The position numbers and the translations under genes were made by a program. Below the pieces are notes generated by a model. That model searched no databases and was not told the DNA's origin. It saw only the letters and a list, made by a program, of their open reading frames with translations. Source: Conexibacter sp. (GTDB lineage: Bacteria; Actinomycetota; Thermoleophilia; Solirubrobacterales; Solirubrobacteraceae). From it: a DNA stretch of 6,620 bases. The stretch is from contig JAOPZG010000426.1 of assembly GCA_025964215.1 (NCBI GenBank), positions 1 to 6,620 on the forward strand, written 5' to 3'. Below, piece by piece: positions 1 through 5,926 of this stretch; positions within the stretch are counted from its first letter, which is position 1, and each line of letters starts with the position of its first letter.

Positions 1-1400
1 TGGCGGCGCTCGAGCCCGAGTTCCGCCAGGGTTGCGCGAAGTCCGGCACCGACCCGCGCGTCGTCGACGTGCTGTGGGAGACGAACAAGAAGTCGGCGGA
101 CTACTCGTTCAACAAGTCCCACGCCGCCTGCTACGCGCTGATTGCCTATCGGACGGCGTGGTTGAAGGCCAACTACTGCGCTGAGTACATGGCGGCCCTG
201 ATCAGCTCGGTCATGGACACCAAGGACAAGGTCCCGTTCTTCGCCGCCCGGTGCGAGGAGATGGGGATCGAGATCCTCCCGCCCGACGTCAACCTCTCCG
301 ACCACGAGTTCGTCGTCGTGGACGGCAACATCCGCTTCGGCCTGGATGCCGTCAAGGGCGTGGGCTACGCGGCGGTCGAGGCGATCAAGCGCGCCCGCGA
401 GGAGAGCGGCGGCTTCACGTCGATCTGGGAGTTCTGCGAGCGCGTCGACCCCAAGGCCGTCAACAAGCGCTCGATCGAGGCGCTGATCAAGTGCGGGGCC
501 TTCGGCTCCACGGGCGCGTCGCGCAAGGGCATGCTCGAGGTCCTGGAGCAGGCGCAGGGCGCCGGCCAGAAGATCCAGCAGGACGCCGAGATCGGCCAGG
601 GCTCGATCTTCGACCTCTTCGAGGCGCCGGCCGCCGGCGCCGGTGGGAACGGCGCGGCCGCGGCCTTCGCGGGCCCGTCGCATCCGCCGATCCCCGAGGA
701 GGAGTTCGAGAAGAACGAGCTGCTCGCGCACGAGAAGGACGCGATCGGGCTGTTCCTCTCGATGCACCCGCTCAAGGAGGTCCGCGAGGCGCTGCTGGCC
801 AAGGTCGACCAGCCCTTGAGCGAGCTGCCCAAGGTCAAGGACGGCGAGTGGATCACCGTCGGCGGCATCATCACCGCGGCGCGCAAGCTCAAGACGCGCA
901 CGGGCAACATGATGATGTTCGCGACGCTCGACGACCTCGAGGGCTCGATCGAGCTGATCTTCTTCGGCGACCAGCTCGCCGAGTACGAGCACATCGCGCA
1001 GGTCGACCAGATCGTCACGGTGCGCGGGCGCGTCGGCAACGACGACCGCGGGCTGACCATCAAGGTCCAGGCGTGCGAGCTCTTCACGCCCTCCGACGAG
1101 GAGGTCGAGACGGCGCGCGCCGCGGCGGTCGCGGTGGCCAAGGGGCCGGAGGCGCTGATGCTCGTCCTGGACGCCTCGCGGCTGCCCGCCTCGATCATCG
1201 AGGAGCTCAAGCACGTCTTCGGCAACCACACGGGGGAGGCCGACGTCGTGCTGGCGATCGACACCTCCGCGGGCGCGCGCCGGACGCTGAAGCTGGGCTC
1301 CGACTTCCGCGTCGACCCCACGCCGTCGCTGCGCGCCGAGCTGGCGCGGATCCTCGGGCCCGAGGCGCTGGCCGCGCCCGCGGCGCCGGTCACCGCCTGA
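1..1400 (+). CDS. dnaE: DNA polymerase III alpha subunit, C-terminal part (5'-truncated by window edge)
   Basis: Catalytic subunit of the replicative DNA polymerase III holoenzyme. The window shows the last 465 codons of a protein that is usually about 1,150-1,200 residues. The frame is open to the left edge (first full codon at base 3), so the ATG at 69 is internal. Visible parts, in order: the end of the fingers domain with the family motif SFNKSHAACYALIAYRTAWLK (about 109-171); a helix-hairpin-helix DNA-binding region with KGVGYAAVEAI (about 345-500); a QGSIF motif at 597-611 resembling the beta-clamp-binding pentapeptide; an Ala/Gly/Pro-rich linker; the conserved EKDAIGLFLSMHPL; an OB-fold (about 849-1095); and a C-terminal domain ending at TGA 1398-1400. 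The C-terminal domain after the OB-fold, the place of tau contact in E. coli DnaE, favours replicative DnaE1 over the mutagenic DnaE2/ImuC. The following gene has its own promoter, so dnaE probably ends its transcription unit. Confidence 0.96.
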   Translation, partial: AALEPEFRQGCAKSGTDPRVVDVLWETNKKSADYSFNKSHAACYALIAYRTAWLKANYCAEYMAALISSVMDTKDKVPFFAARCEEMGIEILPPDVNLSDHEFVVVDGNIRFGLDAVKGVGYAAVEAIKRAREESGGFTSIWEFCERVDPKAVNKRSIEALIKCGAFGSTGASRKGMLEVLEQAQGAGQKIQQDAEIGQGSIFDLFEAPAAGAGGNGAAAAFAGPSHPPIPEEEFEKNELLAHEKDAIGLFLSMHPLKEVREALLAKVDQPLSELPKVKDGEWITVGGIITAARKLKTRTGNMMMFATLDDLEGSIELIFFGDQLAEYEHIAQVDQIVTVRGRVGNDDRGLTIKVQACELFTPSDEEVETARAAAVAVAKGPEALMLVLDASRLPASIIEELKHVFGNHTGEADVVLAIDTSAGARRTLKLGSDFRVDPTPSLRAELARILGPEALAAPAAPVTA

Positions 1401-1423
1401 CGCGCGCTGACCGGACAGGGAGC

Positions 1424-1452
1424 TTGAGCGGAACGTCCGCGGCGTGTAGGTT
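1424..1452 (+). promoter_or_regulatory. Housekeeping-sigma promoter of the Ig-repeat protein; predicted leaderless start
   Basis: TTGAGC (1424-1429) is followed after exactly 17 bp by TAGGTT (1447-1452), a TANNNT-type -10. Counting the last T of the -10 as -7 puts +1 at 1459, the G of the GTG start codon. No Shine-Dalgarno sequence lies before that GTG, which fits a leaderless mRNA, a common arrangement in actinobacteria. A short inverted repeat, GCGGA-3 nt-TCCGC (1428-1440), overlaps the end of the -35 box and the spacer and could be a regulator site or chance. Confidence 0.6.
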
Positions 1453-1458
1453 CGCGCG

Positions 1459-3186
1459 GTGACCCCGTCGCCGCTGACCCCGCTTCGCCGTGCCGCGCTC
1501 GGGGTCCTGGTCCTGCTCATGGCCTTCGGCGTGGCGGGCCCGGCGTCCGCGGACCCGGTCGCCACCTGCTCGGCGCCGCACGTGACCGCCCACCCCGGTC
1601 GCACCGCGATGATCTACGCCGGCTGCTCGCCGTCCACCGCGGTGCCGGGCTCGATCACCATCGACCAGCCCGCCCACGGGACGGTCGTCGCGCTCTCGAA
1701 CCTCACGTTCCGGTACACGGCCGAGGACGGCTACACGGGGCCGGCCGGGTTCACCGTCCACCCGACCGGCGGCGACGGCCAGGCGTGGCCCGCGTTCACG
1801 GTGACGATCGACGTCTCGGCGACCGCCGACACGCCTCCGAACTGCGGCTTGGTCTCGGGGCGGGTGACCACGCGCCAGGACCACGCGGTCATCGTGCCGA
1901 TCAACGCCTGCATCGACGCGGACGGCGACCCGATGACGGTCGCGATCACGTCGCAGCCCGCCCACGGCAGCGTCTCGGCGGTCCGTCCGACGGTCACGGG
2001 CTCCGAGGTGACCTACACGCCGGACGCGGGCTTCACCGGCACCGACACGATCGGCTACGCCGCCACCGACGACCACGGCGAGAGCTCCGACCAGGCGACC
2101 GTCGCCGTCGACGTCCGGCCGCTGGGAAGCAACTCGCCGCCGGACTGCCCGCCGTCGCCGATCAGGCCGGACTCGTCGTCGCCGACGGTCGACGCCATGG
2201 TCTTCGACAACCAGAACACGGTCTGGCTCGGGTGCCGGGACCCCGACGGCGATCCGATGACGCTCACCTTCGTGCAGCCGCCCGCGCACGGGACGGTCGT
2301 CGTCGGCCCCGACCCGTCGCGCCCCTCGTTCACCTACACGAGGGCCGGGGGCTACACCGGGCCGGACGAGCTCGTCGTGGACCTGAGCGACGGCCAGGGC
2401 GCGACGGTGCGCAAGACGATGCGGCTGCTCGTCGGCGACAACTACCCGCGCTGCGGCCCGCGGCTCGAGGCCGCCGTCGCGAGCCGCGTCGTCGCCGGCG
2501 ATCCGGGCGTGACGGTCCAGCAGCCCTGCGCCGACCCCGAGGGCGGACCGCTCACGTCGATGCTCTGGACGCACCCCGAGCACGGCGCCGTCAGCTTCGA
2601 CGACGCCGCCGGCACGCTCACCTACACGCCGGACATCGGCTACGTCGGCGACGACCTGGTGGGCTACGAGATGGACGATGGGCACTACGGCGTCAACTAC
2701 TTCTCGGTGCTGATCCACGTCGGGCCGGCGGCGCCGCGCCCGATCGTACGCGCGGCGGGCCCGATCGCGCCGGTCGTGCGCGATCCCGCCGCGACCCGGG
2801 CGGCCGCCCTGCTCGGCAAGTCCTTCGTGGCCTTCGACCTCGGGCTCGGCGCCGCCGTCCGCGGGTTCGCCACGGGCGCGAAGACCGTCGCGGCCGGCAA
2901 GCCCGTGGTCGTCGTGGCCTGCGCGAAGGCATGCACGGTCGGGGTCGACGGGCGGCTCGCGGTGGCCGGGGAGCGCGGCGCCGCGCGGCACGGCTCGCTG
3001 AAGCTCGTCCATCGCGCGCTGCGAGCGAAGGCGGGCGGCTCGGCGGTCGTGCGGCTCGCGCTGACCAAGGCGCAGCGGGCGCGCGTCGCGCACGCTCGCA
3101 AGGCCACCGTGACGCTCGCGCTGACCACCCGCGCCGGTGGCAGGTCGCGGCTGGTGCGGCGAGCGTTCACGCTCCGCTCGCCGTAG
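1459..3186 (+). CDS. Secreted protein with four Ig/cadherin-like repeats and a basic C-terminal domain
   Basis: Predicted exported protein of 575 aa, specific function unknown. Residues 1-31 form a signal peptide: RR at 10-11, a hydrophobic core, and ASA|D cleavage after A31. Four repeats of about 96-108 residues follow, each with a [Q/H]P.HG.V strand motif (P71, P167, near P275, P373) and a YT..xGY.G motif (about 86-94, 186-194, 293-301, 389-397). Repeats 2 and 3 carry the calcium-site-like DxDGDPMT. This is the Big_9/Ig_17/VCBS-type repeat pattern of surface adhesins. Each repeat has two cysteines (C37/C56, C129/C151, C230/C259, C332/C357), and the basic C-terminal domain (about 455-575) has C488/C492. 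There is no LPXTG motif, C-terminal membrane helix or enzyme domain, so it is secreted or wall-associated rather than sortase-anchored. GTG 1459 is chosen because it gives an intact signal peptide and matches the predicted transcription start. Adhesion or a structural role is inference. Confidence 0.85.
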   Translation: MTPSPLTPLRRAALGVLVLLMAFGVAGPASADPVATCSAPHVTAHPGRTAMIYAGCSPSTAVPGSITIDQPAHGTVVALSNLTFRYTAEDGYTGPAGFTVHPTGGDGQAWPAFTVTIDVSATADTPPNCGLVSGRVTTRQDHAVIVPINACIDADGDPMTVAITSQPAHGSVSAVRPTVTGSEVTYTPDAGFTGTDTIGYAATDDHGESSDQATVAVDVRPLGSNSPPDCPPSPIRPDSSSPTVDAMVFDNQNTVWLGCRDPDGDPMTLTFVQPPAHGTVVVGPDPSRPSFTYTRAGGYTGPDELVVDLSDGQGATVRKTMRLLVGDNYPRCGPRLEAAVASRVVAGDPGVTVQQPCADPEGGPLTSMLWTHPEHGAVSFDDAAGTLTYTPDIGYVGDDLVGYEMDDGHYGVNYFSVLIHVGPAAPRPIVRAAGPIAPVVRDPAATRAAALLGKSFVAFDLGLGAAVRGFATGAKTVAAGKPVVVVACAKACTVGVDGRLAVAGERGAARHGSLKLVHRALRAKAGGSAVVRLALTKAQRARVAHARKATVTLALTTRAGGRSRLVRRAFTLRSP

Positions 3187-3192
3187 ACCCAA

Positions 3193-3250
3193 CCGGGGCA
3201 GCGATTCCCCCGGATCCGGGTGAACGATCTCCCCCGCGCGCTCGCGCGGG
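3193..3250 (+). terminator. Hairpin cluster behind the Ig-repeat gene, possible terminator without U-tract
   Basis: Three GC-rich inverted repeats follow the stop codon. CCGGGG (3193-3198) pairs with CCCCGG (3208-3213). CCCGGATCCGGG (3209-3220) is self-complementary and competes with the first stem. CCCGCGCG (3233-3240) pairs with CGCGCGGG (3243-3250), an 8-bp stem. None is followed by a T-run, so these are candidate terminators or mRNA 3'-end stabilisers by position only. Confidence 0.35.
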
Positions 3251-3268
3251 CGCTGTACGGTCGCGAAT

Positions 3269-3308
3269 GCGGCCCCCGCTCTGTCGCTGGACCGGGGGCG
3301 GGGGCCGC
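3269..3308. repeat. 11-bp perfect inverted repeat behind a possible -10 box
   Basis: The 11 bases at 3269-3279 (GCGGCCCCCGC) are the exact reverse complement of 3298-3308, with an 18-nt loop. On the plus strand TACGGT (3256-3261) has -10 form and would start transcription at about 3267-3268, so an RNA from it would begin with this stem. No good -35 was found. A terminator or a small-RNA 5' hairpin are the two readings. Confidence 0.5.
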
Positions 3309-3457
3309 ACTCTGCGGGTACTTCCCATGCGGACGTTGCGCGTCCGAGCCGGAGTGTCTCCGGTGCGCGCGGGTGTGAAACCGCGGCGCCGGCCAGTCCG
3401 GCTTGCGGCGCGCTTGCCGTGGCGCCCGCGGCCGAAGCGTGGATCCGTGTCGTTTCA

Positions 3458-3474
3458 TGGTGAATAATTCACCA
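3458..3474. promoter_or_regulatory. 17-bp AT-rich palindrome, operator-like
   Basis: TGGTGAATAATTCACCA has perfect 8-bp arms around one central base, and 11 of its 17 bases are A/T in a very GC-rich setting. Its size and symmetry suit a dimeric helix-turn-helix repressor. No gene starts close to it on either strand, so the regulated target is not visible here. It could instead form the stem of an RNA hairpin. Confidence 0.4.
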
Positions 3475-3490
3475 CGAGGCGATCCGGACC

Positions 3491-3521
3491 GTGGTTCGTT
3501 GGCGAATCGCCGGTGGTTCGT
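3491..3521. repeat. 9-bp direct repeat, 22-bp period, flanking a small palindrome
   Basis: GTGGTTCGT occurs at 3491-3499 and again at 3513-3521, a 22-bp period that places both copies on nearly the same helix face. Between them is GGCGAATCGCC (3501-3511), 5-bp arms around one base. This may be a protein-binding array linked to the palindrome at 3458-3474, or chance. Confidence 0.4.
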
Positions 3522-3526
3522 ATCTA

Positions 3527-3545
3527 GGTGCTCGCCCAGAGCACC
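3527..3545. repeat. 7-bp hairpin GGTGCTC/GAGCACC
   Basis: GGTGCTC (3527-3533) pairs with GAGCACC (3539-3545) around a 5-nt loop. Read on the minus strand it lies behind the nfo terminator hairpin and could be a second terminator stem. Read on the plus strand it could be the last stem of an RNA from the intergenic region. Confidence 0.4.
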
Positions 3546-3560
3546 CAACGACAACTCGGC

Positions 3561-3586
3561 GCGGCGCGCCGCGAGAGGCGCGCCGC
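3561..3586 (-). terminator. Terminator hairpin behind nfo
   Basis: GCGGCGCGCC (3561-3570) and GGCGCGCCGC (3577-3586) form a perfect 10-bp stem with a 6-nt loop, beginning 4 bases after the nfo stop codon on the minus strand. The downstream minus-strand sequence (GCCGAGTTGTCGTTGG) is only mildly T-rich, so termination may be imperfect. The stem is equally stable from the plus strand and could separate the converging units in both directions. Confidence 0.6.
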
Positions 3587-3589
3587 CCC

Positions 3590-4450
3590 TCAGCCCCGCT
3601 CCTCGATCCCCCGCTCGCGCAGCTCGCGCGCGAGCGCCAGCTCCTCCGGCGGCGTGCCCTTCTTGTCCGGCCCCGGCGTCTCGAGGATGACCGGCAGGTC
3701 TTCGAAGCGCGGCTCGCTCAAGTACACCGCGCACCCGTCCTCGCCCAGCTCGCCCTCGCCGATGTCCGCATGCCGATCCCGGTTCGTGCCCAACCCGCTC
3801 ACCGAGTCGTTCAGATGCAACGACCCGAGACGATCCAGCCCGACGATCCGATCGGCCTCGTCGAGCACCGACGTCAGCCCCTCCTCGGTCCGGATGTCGT
3901 AGCCCGAGGCGAACAGGTGGCACGAGTCCAGGCACATGCCCAGCCGCGCCTCGCCACCGCCCGCGTCGATCAGGGCGTGCAGCTCCTCGAACGAGCGCCC
4001 GAGCGTGCCGCCGGCGCCCGCGGTGTTCTCCAGGTGCAGCGCGCAGTGCTCGCTCTCGGCGAGCGCCTCCTTGATGACCTCGCCCGCGCGCGCGATCGCG
4101 GGCGCGACCTCGCCCTTCAGCGCCGAGCCCGGGTGCAGGACGACCGAGACCGCGCCGAGCGCGTCGCCCGCCTGCAAGGACGCCGTGAGCGACGTCAGCG
4201 TCTTCGCGCGGATGTCCGGATCCTCGGAGCCCGCGTTCAGCAGGTACACCGCGTGGATGACCAGCGCGTCGACGTCGGAGTCCGCCATCGCGGTCCGGAA
4301 CTCCTCGACGGCCTCGTCGCTGTAGATCGTCGGCTTCCAGGCGCGCGGGTTCTGGTTGAAGATCTGGATCGCGCGCGCGCCGCGCTCGACGCCGCGCGCG
4401 ACGGCCTTGGCGGGACCGCCGGCGGGGGAGACATGGGTGCCGATGAGCAT
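3590..4450 (-). CDS. nfo: Endonuclease IV (AP endonuclease, family 2)
   Basis: Cytoplasmic DNA-repair enzyme that cuts the backbone 5' to abasic sites and clears blocked 3' ends, in base-excision repair. The 286-aa length is normal for the family (about 280-300), and the protein is a single TIM-barrel domain. All nine trinuclear-zinc ligands known from E. coli Nfo have clear counterparts: H66, H106, E141 (in HLENTAG), D175 and H178 (in GMCLDSCHLFASGYD), H212 (in LHLNDS), D225 and H227 (in DRHADIG), and E257 (in VILETP). The ATG at 4450 gives the usual short N-terminus MLIGTHVSPAGG. An AGGA 10 bases before it could serve as ribosome-binding site, though a near-leaderless start is also possible. 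It is divergent from gltX and converges on the Ig-repeat gene. A hairpin follows the stop codon. Nothing in the sequence suggests loss of activity. Confidence 0.97.
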   Translation of the reverse strand: MLIGTHVSPAGGPAKAVARGVERGARAIQIFNQNPRAWKPTIYSDEAVEEFRTAMADSDVDALVIHAVYLLNAGSEDPDIRAKTLTSLTASLQAGDALGAVSVVLHPGSALKGEVAPAIARAGEVIKEALAESEHCALHLENTAGAGGTLGRSFEELHALIDAGGGEARLGMCLDSCHLFASGYDIRTEEGLTSVLDEADRIVGLDRLGSLHLNDSVSGLGTNRDRHADIGEGELGEDGCAVYLSEPRFEDLPVILETPGPDKKGTPPEELALARELRERGIEERG

Positions 4451-4469
4451 GGGCCTAGAGTCCTACCTC
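4451..4469. promoter_or_regulatory. 19-bp divergent start region of nfo and gltX with overlapping -10-like boxes
   Basis: Only 19 bases separate the nfo and gltX start codons. On the plus strand TAGAGT (4456-4461) fits the TANNNT -10 pattern and would start transcription about 4468-4470, at the gltX ATG. On the minus strand TAGGAC (4465-4460) is a weaker match and would start about 4453, three bases before the nfo ATG. The two boxes overlap in the near-symmetric TAGAGTCCTA. Neither has a good -35. The gltX box is the more credible; the nfo box competes with reading the same bases as a Shine-Dalgarno AGGA. Confidence 0.45.
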
Positions 4470-5801
4470 ATGCGCGTCCGCTTCGCCCCGTCGCCCACCG
4501 GCGCCCTCCACATCGGGGGCGCCCGCACCGCCCTCTACAACTGGCTGATGGCCCGCGGGAACGCCGGCACGCTGGTCCTGCGGATCGAGGACACCGACAA
4601 GGAGCGCTCGACGCCGGAGAACGTCGAGCAGATCCTCGACGCGCTGAAGTGGCTCGAGCTCGACTACGACGAGGGCCCGATCTCGCAGCTCTCGCGGACC
4701 GACCGCCACCAGGAGCTCCTCCAGCGGCTGCTCGCCGAGGGCAAGGCCTACAGGTCGACCGCGACCGGCGACGACGTCAAGGCCTACAAGTCCAAGCACG
4801 GCGCCGACAAGGGCTTCCGCGGCGCGGCGCAGGACGAGGGCGCGGTGCGCCTGCGCGTCCCCGACGAGGGCTCGACGACCGTCCACGACATCATCCGCGG
4901 CGACACCGTCTTCCAGCACGTCCACATGGACGACCCCGTGATCGCGCGCGCCGACGGCAGCGTCCTCTACAACTTCGCCGTCGCGGTGGACGACATGGAC
5001 GCGGAGATCACGCACGTCGTCCGCGGCGAGGACCACCTCTCCAACACGCCCAAGCAGCTCCTGGTCTACGAGGCGATCGGCGCGACCGCACCGCTCTTCG
5101 CCCACCTGCCGCTGCTCCACGGCCCGGACGGCAAGAAGCTCTCAAAGCGCCACGGCGCGGCGTCGGTCCAGGAGCTGCGCGACGCCGGCTTCCTGCCCGC
5201 CGCGGTCCGCAACTACCTCGCCCTGCTCGGCTGGGGCGCGGCCGACGACCAGACGATCATCTCCACGCACGAGCTCGTCGCGCAGTTCGACGTCGCGCGC
5301 GTGCAGAAGAACCCGGCGCAGTTCGACGTCAAGAAGCTCACGTGGCTCAACGGCCAGTACGTGCGCGCGATGGACGTGGACGCGCTGACCGCGGCGCTCG
5401 AGGCGTTCACCGGGCGCACCGGCCTGCGCGAGGCGGTCGCGATCTCCCAGGAGAAGATCGGGACGCTCGCGGACTTCTGGCCGCTGGCGGGCTTCCTGTT
5501 CGACGGCCCGGCGGACGACCCCGCGGCGCGCGCGAAGTGGCTCGACGACGGCCACCGCAGCGCCCTCGTGCAGGCGCGCGAGGCGCTCGCGCACCTCGAG
5601 CCGTTCGAGGTCGGCGCGATCGAGCTCGCCCTGCGCGAGGTCGTCGAGGCCGATCCGGAGCGCAAGCCCAAGGACGTCTTCCAGCCGATCCGGGTCGCGC
5701 TGGCCGGGACGACGATCTCGCCGGGGATCTTCGAATCCCTTGCGGTGCTTGGGCGCGAGGAGTCGCTGCGGCGCCTCGACGCCGCCCTCGCGACCTCCTG
5801 A
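4470..5801 (+). CDS. gltX: Glutamyl-tRNA synthetase, short cysteine-free form
   Basis: Class I aminoacyl-tRNA synthetase that charges tRNA(Glu) with glutamate in the cytoplasm. In actinobacteria the same enzyme often also forms Glu-tRNA(Gln) for the GatCAB amidotransferase, but that cannot be decided here. Residues 1-20 carry RFAPSPTGALHIGGART with the HIGH signature at 14-17. The KMSKS loop is KLSKR at 223-227. The catalytic fold includes DEGP (67-70) and VRGEDHLSNTPKQ (184-196). The helical anticodon-binding half ends with KPKDVFQPIRVALAG and SLAVLGREESL. ATG 4470 is chosen because it starts at the conserved RVRFAPSPTG; in-frame ATGs at 4443 and 4449 would add a non-conserved tail overlapping nfo. 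At 443 aa it is shorter than the usual 460-490. The segment after GKAYR (95-125) is compressed and has none of the usual CxC/DGRC cysteines; the protein has no cysteine at all. Confidence 0.96.
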   Translation: MRVRFAPSPTGALHIGGARTALYNWLMARGNAGTLVLRIEDTDKERSTPENVEQILDALKWLELDYDEGPISQLSRTDRHQELLQRLLAEGKAYRSTATGDDVKAYKSKHGADKGFRGAAQDEGAVRLRVPDEGSTTVHDIIRGDTVFQHVHMDDPVIARADGSVLYNFAVAVDDMDAEITHVVRGEDHLSNTPKQLLVYEAIGATAPLFAHLPLLHGPDGKKLSKRHGAASVQELRDAGFLPAAVRNYLALLGWGAADDQTIISTHELVAQFDVARVQKNPAQFDVKKLTWLNGQYVRAMDVDALTAALEAFTGRTGLREAVAISQEKIGTLADFWPLAGFLFDGPADDPAARAKWLDDGHRSALVQAREALAHLEPFEVGAIELALREVVEADPERKPKDVFQPIRVALAGTTISPGIFESLAVLGREESLRRLDAALATS

Positions 5802-5880
5802 GCGGCCGCGCAGGTGGTACGCCGTCAGGGCGCGAATACCGGGCTGGGACGGCGGAGCAGACATCTGTTCGATCTGGTCC

Positions 5881-5908
5881 TCAATCATCCGTCCATGGCT
5901 GCCGATAA
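5881..5908 (+). promoter_or_regulatory. Sigma-28 (FliA/WhiG-type) promoter of the HDOD gene
   Basis: GCCGATAA at 5901-5908 matches all eight positions of the sigma-28 -10 consensus. TCAA at 5881-5884, 16 bases upstream, matches three of four positions of the TAAA -35 at the spacing known for FliA, SigD and WhiG (15-16). Transcription would begin near 5915, about 12 bases before the GTG at 5927. This ties the downstream gene to a motility- or development-type sigma factor. Assignment is by consensus only. Confidence 0.55.
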
Positions 5909-5910
5909 CC

Positions 5911-5917
5911 GGGAGGT
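5911..5917 (+). promoter_or_regulatory. Shine-Dalgarno sequence GGGAGGT of the HDOD gene
   Basis: GGGAGGT lies 9 bases before GTG 5927 and is the best ribosome-binding site in the window. If transcription starts at about 5915, as the sigma-28 box predicts, the site would be partly lost from the mRNA. Either the start is a few bases upstream, a second promoter exists, or a later in-frame start is used. Confidence 0.5.
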
Positions 5918-5926
5918 AGACGGGCC

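Larger units (their letters stand above)
3187..3589. other. Long intergenic region rich in inverted repeats; no convincing gene
   Basis: About 400 bases lie between two converging genes. I see no ORF with the strong G/C third-position bias of the neighbours. The region holds, left to right: hairpins behind the Ig-repeat gene (3193-3250); a possible -10 TACGGT (3256-3261); an 11-bp inverted repeat (3269-3308); smaller stems at 3330-3346 and 3349-3363; a 10-bp stem with one bulge pairing 3381-3390 with 3421-3431; a 17-bp AT-rich palindrome (3458-3474); a spaced direct repeat (3491-3521); a 7-bp hairpin (3527-3545); and the hairpin behind nfo (3561-3586). A 66-codon ORF at 3267-3467 is very Arg-rich and only about three quarters G/C at third positions, so I do not call it a gene. 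The region could encode a structured RNA, but I match it to no known RNA family. Confidence 0.5.

Noticed and set aside
69..71. ATG as a start of dnaE
   Set aside because: The frame is open and DnaE-like from base 3, and this ATG lies deep inside the polymerase sequence.
1390..3192. 600-codon minus-strand ORF covering the whole Ig-repeat gene
   Set aside because: It mirrors a gene with signal peptide and repeats, is Arg/Gly/Asp-rich without domain features, and long antisense frames are expected in high-GC DNA.
3202..3240. Two C-runs (CGATTCCCCCG, CGATCTCCCCCG) recalling the actinobacterial 6C RNA
   Set aside because: The runs have five Cs and do not sit in the loops of two stem-loops, so the 6C pattern is not met.
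3505..3548. tRNA-like 3' half (GGTTCG loop, then a 7-bp stem and CCCA)
   Set aside because: No matching acceptor, D or anticodon arms are found at the required distances upstream.
2697..3935. 412-codon minus-strand ORF across the intergenic region
   Set aside because: It overlaps the Ig-repeat gene antisense and nfo in another frame, with no recognisable domain.
4356..4469. Upstream in-frame extension of gltX, starting as early as 4356
   Set aside because: The added residues are antisense to nfo and precede the conserved RVRFAPSPTG start of the family. The TAGAGT box also points to ATG 4470.
5802..5809. GCGGCCGC palindrome right after gltX
   Set aside because: An 8-bp GC palindrome is common in this composition and gives no usable hairpin. 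I do not call it a terminator.
3491..5908. 805-codon plus-strand ORF across nfo and gltX
   Set aside because: It is antisense to nfo and out of frame with gltX, both of which are certain genes. Its product is low-complexity and Arg-rich.
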